A stretch of 42,432 nt of DNA. Source: Apostichopus parvimensis (Eukaryota > Echinodermata > Holothuroidea > Aspidochirotida > Stichopodidae). Under the pieces are notes generated by a model, which did no database searches, was not told the origin of the DNA, and worked only from the letters and a program-made list of their open reading frames with translations. Below, piece after piece: positions 41,001 through 42,432 of the stretch. The stretch's first letter is position 1. Every line of letters begins with the position of its first letter. The stretch is taken from assembly GCA_000934455.1 (NCBI GenBank), contig KN886853.1:76561-118992 (forward strand). The letters are read 5' to 3'. The translations under genes were made by a program, and so were the position numbers.

Positions 41001-42365
41001 AGATTTGGAGAGGCTTATTATAGTCCCCTTTTGAACGAAGCAATTTTAAAATTGATTTTGATCTCTCTTTCTCCCCATAACCGTGCTGTGAATCTTTAGA
41101 ACTTTTAGCGGGTCTTGAGCAAAACCTTTTCAGTGGGGTCATAATAATATAACTTATTAAATATGAAAACGGGATTCTTTTTTTTTTTTCGTAAATTGAA
41201 CTTTTTTGGATAATTTTGTCTTATTATAGTAGAGAGATCAACATTTATTGCCAATTAATTAATAACCAGAAAAACATTTTTTTGGAGATCTTTACGCACC
41301 ATGGAACCACGGGAAAGATATAAACTTCAAGATCAAATCCTTTATTCTAAACCAAATTTCTTGTTCAAAGCAGCAGTCACACAGATCATTTATGAAACAA
41401 GATTTTTTTCTATATCTCAAGGACAGAAAGCTCTATGCAGAAAAATTAGGGGCAGGGCCCTGGGAGACTTTTAATTTCATTGTTAATTTTATATTATAGG
41501 CGTTCAATAATAAAAAAAGGACGTCTATTTTCGCAGTAAACAAAGTAAGCTCCTCTGAGCTTATATAAAATTATTTCTTGTATTAGTCAGTGATATGTGT
41601 TACAAGCAATGGTGGAAAAATGGCTCGGTATTTGAAAAATCAAAAATGCACAAATCCTGACTTTGGATTTAGAGGATCTGTGTGGAATAGGCTTCCATTT
41701 ACATCTCCTGTGTGTACTTGTCCTTTTTCCCTTCCTTCCCTCTTCCGCCCTCCCTCCCTCCTCTCTCTCTGCCACCCTTCCCCCCACCATTTTCCCCCTC
41801 CCAACACACATGTGTATTAAGGCCTTATTTAAAAGCAAAATGACCAACTTTCTAAATACTTGCCTCCCAGTGGTCCAGTTCAATCTCTTCTACCAAAGCA
41901 AACATCTTTTATCATTGAATGCTAAAATCTAATGCCATTGACTGAACCTACAGTAAGTATATTTATGTATGTAGGCGTGTATTCCTCTGTGTAGGGCTGT
42001 CTCTTATTTGATCTTGTAACCGCCATACCCATATTAACCTATGACATATTATGAAATATTTCCTTTTCTTTCCTTCCTTTCTCCTCTCCTCTCCCTTCCC
42101 TTCCCCCTACAGGTGGACCGAAAACGTGAGGCTCTCATCCAGCAGTCGGTCCGTCAGCTCAATTCTTACTTTCACCGCCGAGGGCCGACCATCGGCCCTC
42201 CGGTCTTCGCCGTCCACCGAGTGAAGGTCACCTTCAAAGACGAGCCCGGAGAGGGCAGCGGCGTGGCCAGAAGCTTCTACACAGCTATAGCTGAGGCTTT
42301 CATGTCCAGTGAGAAGCTGCCCAGTCTGGAAGATTGCCAAGGAACGAGTAAAGGTCCTCAGTATA
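2003..42365 (+). CDS. UBR5: UBR5 E3 ubiquitin ligase, 38 exons, 3' end outside window
   Basis: This is the orthologue of UBR5, a giant HECT E3 ligase that recognises N-degrons through a UBR box and builds ubiquitin chains in nucleus and cytoplasm. Exon by exon, the translation follows human UBR5 from its first residues ([10 protein letters not shown]) to the early HECT N-lobe ([18 protein letters not shown]). The 38 exons sum to 7,645 nt, or 2,548 codons plus one base, and every split codon closes in frame. Approximate residues: UBA 190-236, propeller and beta-barrel region 40-880, ankyrin-like repeats 890-940 and 1110-1165, UBR box 1204-1280, acidic region 1630-1720, HECT start about 2400 onward. 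Human UBR5 has 2,799 residues, with MLLE and the catalytic C-lobe last; both are missing because the window ends, not because the gene is broken. I recognised it by comparison with the human protein from memory, not by a database search. Confidence 0.97.
2516..3135. mobile_element. Foldback (TIR) element in intron 1 with 9-bp target duplication
   Basis: The 620-bp segment has inverted ends: GGTCACTTCGCCCAAC near the left (2523-2538) and its reverse complement near the right (3114-3129). Each end is made of repeated 16-17 base units around TTCGCCCAAC. A perfect direct repeat CGGTGAGTC flanks it at 2507-2515 and 3136-3144. Terminal repeats built from subrepeats are typical of foldback elements, including the TU elements described from sea urchins; a 9-bp duplication is typical of Mutator-like transposition. 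No transposase is visible, so it is non-autonomous. Confidence 0.85.
4525..4569 (+). CDS. UBR5: UBR5 exon 2
   Basis: This short 45-nt exon encodes [14 protein letters not shown], matching the helix LREVSEKLNKY of human UBR5. The acceptor is TTTGTCCAG and the donor GTGAGT, ending inside an Asn codon (AA|C). Intron 2 (4570-6417) has no recognisable element; it contains a G tract near 5388-5398 and an insignificant open frame around 5618-5839. Confidence 0.9.
6418..6499 (+). CDS. UBR5: UBR5 exon 3
   Basis: It encodes residues 36-63, including [11 protein letters not shown], equivalent to human VGPNHAAFLLED, the first RCC1-like blade motif of the N-terminal propeller. Acceptor CTTACAG and donor GTAAGA are strong. 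Intron 3 (6500-7277) contains a perfect 14-bp hairpin at 7099-7129 and a G tract near 6660, but no gene. Confidence 0.95.
7099..7129. repeat. Perfect 14-bp hairpin in intron 3
   Basis: GGTTCCTTGTTTCA is followed by a three-base spacer and its exact reverse complement. The stem would fold strongly in the transcript. No known regulatory motif is recognised. Confidence 0.8.
7278..7483 (+). CDS. UBR5: UBR5 exon 4
   Basis: It encodes [11 protein letters not shown] (human DGRVCRIGFSV), completing the first propeller strand pair, and then a Ser/Lys/Thr-rich disordered linker including NPWLNS (human SPWFLSGS). The linker replaces the Gly/Ser-rich segment of vertebrates. The donor is GTAAGC after GG|. 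Intron 4 (7484-7873) shows nothing recognisable. Confidence 0.93.
7874..8138 (+). CDS. UBR5: UBR5 exon 5, first part of UBA domain
   Basis: A Thr/Ser-rich linker (residues 132-165) leads to the conserved [10 protein letters not shown] and then to [18 protein letters not shown], the start of the ubiquitin-associated domain, which in human UBR5 binds ubiquitin. The match to human is near identity over about 35 residues. The donor GTAAGT splits the UBA between exons 5 and 6. Intron 5 (8139-8678) has no recognised element. Confidence 0.96.
8679..8775 (+). CDS. UBR5: UBR5 exon 6, end of UBA domain
   Basis: It encodes [18 protein letters not shown], the last UBA helix, followed by an acidic tail ([13 protein letters not shown]) like the human DDGDDTASESYLPG. 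Acceptor CACTCCAG, donor GTAAGA. Intron 6 (8776-9327) contains the 208-bp inverted-repeat element at 8923-9130. Confidence 0.96.
8923..9130. mobile_element. 208-bp inverted-repeat MITE in intron 6
   Basis: The segment begins with CCAGTTGGGACAATTT (8923-8938) and ends with its exact reverse complement (9115-9130). The inner sequence also pairs: the stretch around 8960-9005 matches the reverse complement of 9045-9085 at roughly four of five bases. This makes almost the whole element a long imperfect hairpin, as in small non-autonomous DNA transposons. I cannot identify a clear target-site duplication, so the superfamily is open. Confidence 0.7.
9328..9468 (+). CDS. UBR5: UBR5 exon 7
   Basis: It encodes [20 protein letters not shown] and [11 protein letters not shown], matching human EDLMSLLDADIHSAHPSVII and DADAMFSEDIS, then SRLSNSSR. 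Donor GTAAGT follows G|. The last 38 bases of this exon and its donor have been copied about 259 bp downstream (see the duplication at 9431-9925). Confidence 0.95.
9431..9925 (+). repeat. Tandem duplication covering the 3' end of exon 7 and its donor
   Basis: Two diverged copies, 9431-9689 and 9690-9925, start with the last part of exon 7 (CCCGTTATCGATCAAGACTG against CCCGTTACCTATGAAGACTG) and run through the donor into the intron, sharing for example CAACAATTTTAGCCAA and TTAGTTAACAAAGGAAAAG. The second copy keeps GAGCAGAG followed by GTGAAT where the real donor is GTAAGT. It lacks an acceptor in front, so it is probably not an exon. Confidence 0.85.
10626..10837 (+). CDS. UBR5: UBR5 exon 8
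   Basis: It encodes an Arg/Glu-rich stretch ([20 protein letters not shown]), equivalent to the human RERESVLRLRERRW region, then a linker and [11 protein letters not shown] (human LGEDLQWWPDK). The acceptor is a NAGNAG pair (AAGCAG): use of the first AG would start the exon at 10623 and add one Ala in frame. The poly-pyrimidine tract is short. Donor GTAAAT. Intron 8 (10838-12326) carries the Harbinger-like remnant and the assembly gap. Confidence 0.92.
11428..12050 (-). mobile_element. Harbinger-like DNA transposon remnant in intron 8
   Basis: The ends are inverted copies of AAGCTGCGTTTCCATGCA, flanked by TA on both sides. Inside each end are runs of GGGC/GCCC repeats, and the AT-rich middle contains, on the minus strand at about 11639-11785, [19 protein letters not shown] and then [15 protein letters not shown]. 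This resembles the N-terminal region of PIF/Harbinger-type (HARBI1-like, DDE_Tnp_4) transposases. The frame then runs into unrelated sequence and stops, so only a transposase fragment remains. Part of the element is hidden by the assembly gap. Confidence 0.6.
11788..12012. other. Assembly gap of 225 N
   Basis: The run of N lies inside the Harbinger-like remnant, next to its right GC-rich end. The long GC repeats at both ends probably caused the failure to assemble, and the true length may differ from 225. Confidence 0.99.
12327..12449 (+). CDS. UBR5: UBR5 exon 9
   Basis: Its 41 codons include [11 protein letters not shown] and [12 protein letters not shown] (human IGALYSELLAV and LYQWKWSESEPY), an RCC1-like propeller blade. 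Donor GTAAGG. Intron 9 (12450-13370) has a perfect 16-bp palindrome at 12687-12702 and is otherwise without recognisable content. Confidence 0.96.
12687..12702. repeat. Perfect 16-bp palindrome in intron 9
   Basis: GAACCACATGTGGTTC is fully self-complementary and centred on an E-box-like CACATGTG. Whether anything binds it is unknown. Confidence 0.7.
13371..13481 (+). CDS. UBR5: UBR5 exon 10
   Basis: Its 37 codons begin [14 protein letters not shown] and align with human NPSLHHPRATFLGL, another propeller blade. Acceptor CTTCTTCAG, donor GTAAAT. Intron 10 (13482-14419) contains an hAT-like MITE copy and a roughly 158-bp tandem duplication, both listed separately. Confidence 0.94.
13530..13790 (-). 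mobile_element. Diverged hAT-like MITE copy in intron 10
   Basis: It begins CAGGGGTTCTCTAACTGGGG, matching the reverse complement of the right end of the element at 16763-17056, and near its other side has CAGGGGGTTTGTGGGGGATA, matching the reverse complement of that element's left end. It is therefore a second copy in the opposite orientation. Its right terminus is worn and no target duplication is clear. Confidence 0.65.
13904..14215 (+). repeat. Tandem duplication of about 158 bp in intron 10
   Basis: Two copies share CCCTTTCACACCTAGGGATG and GCTGTGAAATAACATTGT, at 13965-14000 and 14117-14153, with similar flanks (ATTGCTTGTTTAA and TTTGATGGTTTT). Short internal insertions make the spacing vary. 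No coding content. Confidence 0.75.
14420..14577 (+). CDS. UBR5: UBR5 exon 11
   Basis: It encodes [20 protein letters not shown] and then [20 protein letters not shown], matching human VATWVDETLSSVASKLEHTA and the following propeller blade, and ends at YW|W. Donor GTACGT. Intron 11 (14578-15652) holds the hammerhead-like Penelope-type motif and a long purine tract. Confidence 0.95.
14692..14760 (-). other. Hammerhead-ribozyme-like motif, probable Penelope-type fragment
   Basis: On the minus strand, 14745 down to 14718 reads CTGAAGA, a linker A, the stem GATCCT-GCT-AGGATC and GAAAC. This is the hammerhead core order CUGANGA, stem II, GAAA. Flanking GCCT and AGGC could pair as a short stem I. 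Stem III is almost absent (ACAT here), as in the minimal motifs known from Penelope-like elements, which are thought to work as dimers. A related sequence lies at 22311-22345. No reverse transcriptase is visible nearby. Confidence 0.55.
14820..15066 (+). repeat. Long purine-rich tract in intron 11
   Basis: About 245 bases consist mostly of A and G, with repeats of GAGAGG, GGGGA and AAAGA-type words. It could form triplex structures, but it has no internal mirror symmetry that I could establish. No gene. Confidence 0.7.
15653..15764 (+). CDS. UBR5: UBR5 exon 12
   Basis: It encodes [20 protein letters not shown] and then a Lys/Arg cluster before NIAVGTQ, matching human WGVVPFSQRKKMLEKARAKN and NITVGTQ. 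The basic run could serve as a nuclear localisation signal (inference). Donor GTGGGT. Intron 12 (15765-16316) has short direct repeats and a duplicated branch-point region. Confidence 0.95.
15789..15890 (+). repeat. Short tandem repeats in intron 12
   Basis: Two copies of TGCTTCACATAGTTTGT are followed by several copies of TTTCATGTATG. This is a small decaying simple-repeat tract without coding content. Confidence 0.7.
16270..16310 (+). promoter_or_regulatory. Duplicated branch-point-like region before exon 13
   Basis: GCATTAACATTTACC occurs twice, at 16270-16284 and 16296-16310, just before the acceptor at 16315-16316. ATTAAC fits a metazoan branch-point consensus. The second copy is only about 15 bases from the AG, rather close for a branch point, so the first copy may be the one used (inference). 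Confidence 0.5.
16317..16623 (+). CDS. UBR5: UBR5 exon 13
   Basis: It encodes [18 protein letters not shown] and [20 protein letters not shown] (human VCLRNNPLYHAGAVAFSI and IPKVGVLMESVWNMNDSCRF), probably part of a small beta-barrel, then a charged linker and the conserved MGPPPSPA motif. Donor GTAAGC after A|. Intron 13 (16624-17509) contains the hAT-like MITE at 16763-17056 and a short GAA repeat near 17140. Confidence 0.95.
16763..17056 (+). mobile_element. hAT-like MITE in intron 13
   Basis: The 294-bp element starts CAGGATTTCCCTAACT and ends AGTTAAGGAACCCCTG, imperfect inverted termini of the CAGGG type. It is flanked by an 8-bp target duplication with one mismatch, CTCTAAGG at 17 bases left-adjacent positions 16755-16762 and CTCTGAGG at 17057-17064. 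Inverted CAGGG-like ends with 8-bp duplications are the hallmark of hAT transposons. There is no transposase. Confidence 0.8.
17510..17763 (+). CDS. UBR5: UBR5 exon 14
   Basis: It begins RGVKRRIS (human YKRRRST, a basic nuclear-signal-like cluster next to a phosphorylatable Ser/Thr), then [20 protein letters not shown] and [13 protein letters not shown], a near match to human, ending [13 protein letters not shown]. This is a beta-barrel segment. Donor GTGAGG. Intron 14 (17764-18877) begins with an AAT repeat and holds A-rich and C-rich tracts. Confidence 0.97.
17769..17850 (+). repeat. AAT microsatellite and dispersed-repeat-like sequence in intron 14
   Basis: A short AAT run directly after the exon 14 donor leads into TATAGCG and AGGCGCTTTACAAAACC. 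Words of this kind recur in dispersed repeats of many invertebrates, but I cannot assign a family. Confidence 0.35.
18878..18989 (+). CDS. UBR5: UBR5 exon 15
   Basis: It encodes [19 protein letters not shown] and [11 protein letters not shown] (human TPKVPDCFQRTPKKLCIPE and EILAVNVDSKG), returning to the propeller fold. Donor GTAAGC. Intron 15 (18990-20313) contains the TTAA-bounded MITE at 19281-19637; the rest shows nothing recognisable. Confidence 0.95.
19281..19637. mobile_element. TTAA-bounded MITE in intron 15
   Basis: The 357-bp segment is flanked by TTAA at 19277-19280 and 19638-19641. Its ends are inverted and related: GGCATTGAAGACTCG on the left against GGGTGTGAAGACTCG read from the right. 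TTAA target duplication suggests a piggyBac-type non-autonomous element, although TTAA alone is weak evidence. There is no coding capacity. Confidence 0.6.
20314..20468 (+). CDS. UBR5: UBR5 exon 16
   Basis: It encodes [18 protein letters not shown] and then [20 protein letters not shown], corresponding to human VHAVLKTGNWVRYCIFDL and FPTSSIAFLGQNERNVAIFT, a propeller blade. It is less conserved than its neighbours, but the frame, phase and flanking GT-AG sites fit. Donor GTAGGA is moderate. Intron 16 (20469-21054) has no recognised element. Confidence 0.92.
21055..21252 (+). CDS. UBR5: UBR5 exon 17
   Basis: Its 66 codons include [20 protein letters not shown] and [10 protein letters not shown] (human LRDGNGTIYPMAKDCMGGIR and DPDWLDLPPI), then [11 protein letters not shown]. 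This closes the propeller region. Donor GTCAGT. Intron 17 (21253-22065) contains a pyrimidine tract near 21905-21953 and nothing else recognisable. Confidence 0.97.
22066..22147 (+). CDS. UBR5: UBR5 exon 18
   Basis: It encodes [20 protein letters not shown] (human [20 protein letters not shown]), the first ankyrin-like helical pair after the propeller. Acceptor CCTTTTAG, donor GTAAGT after A|. Intron 18 (22148-23042) holds a Penelope-type fragment and an antisense LINE tail. Confidence 0.95.
22300..22345 (+). repeat. Partial Penelope-type fragment in intron 18
   Basis: GAAACGTCAGGCCAACTTAC followed by TTTTACACAT matches the reverse complement of 14695-14722 (GAAACATCAGGCCAACTAAC, TTTTACACAT). 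It keeps the ACGT palindrome after GAA but lacks the stem II part of the hammerhead-like motif. Confidence 0.5.
22510..23020 (-). mobile_element. 5'-truncated LINE tail, antisense in intron 18
   Basis: Read on the minus strand, 23016 down to 22795 gives [15 protein letters not shown], then [19 protein letters not shown] and [10 protein letters not shown]. This is the typical C-terminal end of LINE ORF2 proteins of the CR1/L2/Jockey type. The sequence after it, to about 22510, is A/T-rich and looks like the element's 3' part. Only the last about 75 residues remain, so it is a dead 5'-truncated copy. It lies directly before the exon 19 acceptor. Confidence 0.8.
23043..23177 (+). CDS. UBR5: UBR5 exon 19
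   Basis: It encodes [20 protein letters not shown] (human [20 protein letters not shown]), an ankyrin-like loop and helix, then the start of a Ser-rich linker. Its acceptor TATTTATCAG lies only about 25 bases from the antisense LINE remnant. Donor GTAAGT. Intron 19 (23178-23822) includes a C tract at about 23283-23297 and nothing recognisable. Confidence 0.95.
23823..23967 (+). CDS. UBR5: UBR5 exon 20
   Basis: A Ser/Gly-rich segment containing [20 protein letters not shown] corresponds loosely to the human FAERLSAVEAIANAISVVSS segment. Phase 1 entry and phase 2 exit both fit. Donor GTAACT is weak, and a diverged copy of the sequence starting at this donor lies 347 bp downstream. Intron 20 is 23968-24783. 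Confidence 0.88.
23968..24719 (+). repeat. Tandem duplication starting at the exon 20 donor
   Basis: Copy A (23968-24314) and copy B (24315-24719) both begin GTA(A)CTAG followed by CTCATCATCC and share long blocks such as TTGCAATTTCACTTCATGAT and GAGACCTAGTTCAGGATTCT. Copy B has an extra stretch of about 55 bases near 24357-24412. The duplication fills nearly all of intron 20. Confidence 0.9.
24784..24968 (+). CDS. UBR5: UBR5 exon 21
   Basis: It encodes [10 protein letters not shown] (human RSLRLREMMRRSL), a low-complexity Ser/Gly stretch and [12 protein letters not shown] (human PPIAPPSWVPDPP). It is mostly disordered linker and the homology is short, but phases fit. Donor GTGAGG. Intron 21 (24969-25540) has a 60-bp tandem duplication at 25251-25370. 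Confidence 0.87.
25251..25370 (+). repeat. 60-bp tandem duplication in intron 21
   Basis: Two diverged units start GCCTT(T/G)TACTAGTG at 25251 and 25311 and share the pattern of CAC(T)AAGGCC and TACT words. Non-coding. Confidence 0.65.
25541..25748 (+). CDS. UBR5: UBR5 exon 22
   Basis: After a linker, [20 protein letters not shown] and HIVELLAAK match human VESKDRKANAHFILKLLCDS and YLRELLSAK, the helices that open the second ankyrin-like segment. Acceptor TCACCACAG, donor GTAAGT. Intron 22 (25749-26427) shows a G tract near 26015 and nothing recognisable. Confidence 0.94.
26428..26698 (+). CDS. UBR5: UBR5 exon 23, ankyrin-like repeat and start of UBR box
   Basis: [20 protein letters not shown] (human DARGMTPFMSAVSGRAYPAA) is an ankyrin-like repeat. 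[20 protein letters not shown], identical to human except for one residue, opens the UBR box with its first zinc-binding cysteines. Donor GTAATT is modest, and the last 15 bases of the exon plus the donor region are tandemly copied 47 bp downstream. Intron 23 is 26699-28120. Confidence 0.97.
26684..26790 (+). repeat. 47-bp tandem duplication over the exon 23 donor
   Basis: Unit 1 (26684-26730) contains the last 15 bases of exon 23 and its donor; unit 2 (26731-26777) repeats it with few changes; a third, partial unit starts at 26778. The exon end GAACACATTAATC is copied, and the second unit carries GGGTATGT, a better-looking donor than the first. Using it would add 47 bases, which include an in-frame stop. 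Confidence 0.9.
26810..27730 (+). repeat. Decayed repeat region with a 20-bp minisatellite core in intron 23
   Basis: The core at 27276-27590 has about 16 copies of a 20-bp unit, approximately AATGATATTACAAAACCGTG, with scattered substitutions. On both sides the same theme (GGTAATGGTATTGCAAAACT) is recognisable but much more diverged, as if an old array had been refreshed in its centre. Confidence 0.9.
28121..28212 (+). CDS. UBR5: UBR5 exon 24, UBR box core
   Basis: It encodes [20 protein letters not shown] and [10 protein letters not shown], essentially the human sequence. The Cys and His residues are zinc ligands of the UBR box that binds type-1 N-degrons. All ligands visible in human are kept. 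Acceptor CTCTCCGCAG, donor GTAAGG. Intron 24 (28213-29130) has only short repeats of 'ctctatgttgct' near 28463-28512. Confidence 0.98.
29131..29277 (+). CDS. UBR5: UBR5 exon 25, end of UBR box
   Basis: It encodes [20 protein letters not shown] (one difference from human in [20 protein letters not shown] per half), closing the UBR box, then [19 protein letters not shown] (human DLLYRLLTATNLVTLPNSR). Donor GTGAGT. Intron 25 (29278-29917) has a short AC repeat at 29521-29533 and no other recognisable feature. Confidence 0.98.
29918..30024 (+). CDS. UBR5: UBR5 exon 26
   Basis: It encodes [20 protein letters not shown] (human GEHLLLFLVQTVARQTVEHC), a scaffold helix, then a basic linker. Acceptor TTATTCAG, donor GTAACG. 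Intron 26 (30025-30939) carries a TA/TAGA microsatellite at 30643-30670; a minus-strand open frame there is not convincing. Confidence 0.96.
30643..30670 (+). repeat. TA/TAGA microsatellite in intron 26
   Basis: A TA run is followed by three to four TAGA units. Simple repeat, no coding content. Confidence 0.9.
30940..31196 (+). CDS. UBR5: UBR5 exon 27
   Basis: It encodes [20 protein letters not shown] and [12 protein letters not shown] (human DMPDHDLEPPRFAQLALERV and LQDWNALKSMIM), then [20 protein letters not shown], part of the helical scaffold. Donor GTAAGT. Intron 27 (31197-31891) has no recognised element. Confidence 0.97.
31892..32046 (+). CDS. UBR5: UBR5 exon 28
   Basis: It encodes [20 protein letters not shown] and then [17 protein letters not shown] (human DILLLDTLLGTLVKELQNKY and [17 protein letters not shown]). 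Acceptor CTCCTCACAG, donor GTGAGG after AG|. Intron 28 (32047-32854) holds the tRNA-derived SINE. Confidence 0.96.
32301..32690 (+). mobile_element. tRNA-derived SINE in intron 28
   Basis: A pol III A box (TGGTCAAGTGG, 32316-32326) and a perfect B box (GGTTCGAGTCC, 32360-32370) lie 33 bases apart in a tRNA-like head. Next comes GGGCAAGGCACTTTATCTCC and GTATAAATGGGGAC, a central segment I recognise from dispersed tRNA SINEs of marine invertebrates. The body continues to an AT-rich tail near 32690. The 3' end and target duplication are not sharply defined. It is not a functional tRNA gene, since the stems do not close properly. Confidence 0.8.
32855..33020 (+). CDS. UBR5: UBR5 exon 29
   Basis: It encodes [20 protein letters not shown] and [18 protein letters not shown] (human CKRVFQALLPYAVEELCNVA and ESLIVPVRMGIARPTAPF), a conserved scaffold region. 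Donor GTAAGA. Intron 29 (33021-33471) has nothing recognisable. Confidence 0.97.
33472..33630 (+). CDS. UBR5: UBR5 exon 30
   Basis: It encodes [20 protein letters not shown] (human GSEELFSVEPLPPRPSSDQS), then a Ser/Arg/His-rich disordered linker ending NRDE (human RDEE). The acceptor CATCTCAATAG is poor in pyrimidines and the donor GTTTGT is weak, so this exon may be spliced less efficiently. Intron 30 (33631-34523) holds a tandem array of about 88-bp units. Confidence 0.92.
33826..34266 (+). repeat. Five-unit tandem array of 83-91 bp in intron 30
   Basis: Units start at about 33826, 33918, 34009, 34092 and 34180. All share GTACACATAACCATGGTATC (the last with one change) and ATGGAAACATATATG-like words. 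The short open frame across it is only a product of the repeat. Confidence 0.9.
34524..34656 (+). CDS. UBR5: UBR5 exon 31
   Basis: It encodes an acidic segment, [20 protein letters not shown] followed by [14 protein letters not shown] and an Asp/Glu-rich end. It sits where human has DIVSADVEEVEVVEG, but similarity is limited; it is placed mainly by phase, acidic composition and clean splice sites. Donor GTAAGT. Intron 31 (34657-35274) has G/C tracts and no element. Confidence 0.85.
35275..35445 (+). CDS. UBR5: UBR5 exon 32
   Basis: It encodes [20 protein letters not shown] and NQD (human SDMELDLLAAAETESDSESN and HSNQD), an acidic serine-rich segment. The donor is GTGAGT at 35446; an in-frame second GT (GTGCGG) lies 12 bases earlier and would remove four residues. 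Intron 32 (35446-35975) has no recognised element. Confidence 0.94.
35976..36284 (+). CDS. UBR5: UBR5 exon 33, acidic region
   Basis: It starts with [20 protein letters not shown] (human VPAFFSEDDSQSNDSSDSDS), followed by about 40 residues dominated by Glu and Asp and then [10 protein letters not shown] (human SMQWAVRNTQ). The region is probably disordered. Donor GTAAGT. Intron 33 (36285-36653) contains a C tract and nothing else. Confidence 0.96.
36654..36907 (+). CDS. UBR5: UBR5 exon 34
   Basis: It encodes [15 protein letters not shown] (human AGLIYIDPSNLRRSG), an Ala/Ser-rich linker and [20 protein letters not shown] (human SSLARAYSIVIRQISDLMGL), entering the second scaffold. Acceptor CCTTGGTAG, donor GTAAGG. 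Intron 34 (36908-37156) is short and plain. Confidence 0.96.
37157..38090 (+). CDS. UBR5: UBR5 exon 35 (934 nt)
   Basis: This is by far the largest exon, encoding about residues 1873-2183 in one open frame of notably high GC. Matches include [20 protein letters not shown] (human PTWNWMVSIMDSTEAQLRYG), [44 protein letters not shown] (human PFFRRSDSMTFLGC) and LEVIPTKM. Human divides this stretch among several exons, as I recall. Donor GTAAGT. Intron 35 (38091-39079) has one possible hAT-like fragment and poly-A/T runs. Confidence 0.97.
38427..38735. mobile_element. Possible worn hAT-like fragment in intron 35
   Basis: CAGAGATGCCAACC at the left resembles hAT-type termini, and TGGTTGACCATG near 38720-38731 could be the worn inverted end. 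The interior has poly-A/T runs and an ATACGAT-rich stretch. Weak evidence. Confidence 0.3.
39080..39698 (+). CDS. UBR5: UBR5 exon 36, expanded disordered linker
   Basis: It encodes 205 codons rich in Ser, Gly, Pro and Gln, with one more ordered patch, [20 protein letters not shown] near the middle, followed by [14 protein letters not shown]. Human has only about 70 residues between LEVLPTKM and the next conserved motif, and I do not see the human LKSSLLAEIGL segment here. Entry and exit phases fit and the frame is open throughout, so it is coding. Its function is unknown. Donor GTAAGA. Intron 36 (39699-40714) contains a TCTG repeat at 40119-40138 inside what looks like a dispersed repeat. Confidence 0.9.
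40085..40260 (+). repeat. Dispersed-repeat-like sequence with TCTG microsatellite in intron 36
   Basis: A TCTG run at 40119-40138 is followed by GGATTTTAATGAAACTTG and GGTCAAAGGTCATTTAGAGG, phrases that look like a dispersed repeat. I cannot name the family. Confidence 0.35.
40715..40937 (+). CDS. UBR5: UBR5 exon 37
   Basis: It encodes [20 protein letters not shown] and [20 protein letters not shown] (human DMLLGRWRLSLELFGRVFME and [20 protein letters not shown]), then [10 protein letters not shown], at the entry to the extended HECT N-lobe. Acceptor CTTTTCCAG, donor GTGAGG. Intron 37 (40938-42112) has no recognised element; a pyrimidine tract lies at about 41725-41810. Confidence 0.97.
42113..42365 (+). 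CDS. UBR5: UBR5 exon 38, start of HECT N-lobe; end uncertain
   Basis: It encodes [20 protein letters not shown] and then [20 protein letters not shown] and [17 protein letters not shown], nearly the human sequence. The acceptor follows a pyrimidine tract of over 50 bases. I end it at the strong donor GTAAGA (42366). However, the frame stays open beyond it and reads KILRRL, which resembles human SLMQRL, so the true end may be a weaker GT at 42387. The next exons lie outside the window. Confidence 0.85.
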
Positions 42366-42432
42366 GTAAGATTCTTAGACGGTTATGTAGAGTAGATAGC
42401 TTCATATATACAGATATGTGTATGTATGTATA

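Noticed and set aside
41587-41932. Overlapping frames on both strands in intron 37
   Set aside because: They run through a pyrimidine-rich tract and have no recognisable protein features.

Overview
The window carries one gene, read on the plus strand from start to end: the animal orthologue of UBR5 (EDD/hyd), the very large HECT-type N-degron E3 ubiquitin ligase. I could place 38 coding exons, 2003-42365. All joins are GT-AG and all codon phases agree, and together they encode about 2,548 residues. The exons cover the start codon, the UBA domain, the RCC1-like beta-propeller and small beta-barrel region, ankyrin-like helical repeats, the UBR box, the helical scaffold, the acidic region and the start of the HECT N-lobe. 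The MLLE domain and most of the HECT domain, with its catalytic cysteine, must lie beyond the right edge. No other host gene, rRNA or true tRNA gene, CRISPR array or operon-like cluster is visible.

The organism is an invertebrate animal with introns of roughly 0.25-2.5 kb that are AT-rich, dotted with G/C homopolymers and full of small non-autonomous DNA transposons, while the exons are clearly richer in GC. The protein is close to human UBR5; the UBR box is almost identical. The foldback element in intron 1 and the frequent 'taggcct' words suggest a marine deuterostome, probably an echinoderm and perhaps a sea cucumber. That placement is inference.

Layout: 1-2002 is upstream sequence and 5' UTR with several long G tracts. 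2003-9468 (exons 1-7) encode the N-terminus and UBA. 10626-23177 (exons 8-19) encode the propeller, beta-barrel and first ankyrin-like segments. 23823-25748 (exons 20-22) encode a Ser/Gly-rich linker. 26428-29277 (exons 23-25) encode the UBR box. 29918-33630 (exons 26-30) encode the scaffold and a Ser/Arg/His-rich linker. 34524-36284 (exons 31-33) encode acidic, serine-rich sequence. 36654-42365 (exons 34-38) encode the second scaffold, an expanded disordered linker and the start of HECT.

The introns hold the unusual material: a foldback element with a perfect 9-bp target duplication (intron 1), an inverted-repeat MITE (6), a Harbinger-like transposase remnant broken by a 225-base assembly gap (8), two hAT-like MITEs (10, 13), a TTAA-bounded MITE (15), a hammerhead-ribozyme-like Penelope-type motif (11) with a partial second copy (18), an antisense LINE tail next to a splice acceptor (18), a tRNA-derived SINE (28), a 20-bp minisatellite (23) and a roughly 88-bp tandem array (30). 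Three separate tandem duplications (introns 7, 20, 23) start at or span an exon's 3' end and have copied or nearly copied the 5' splice site. I see no new multi-gene system here.
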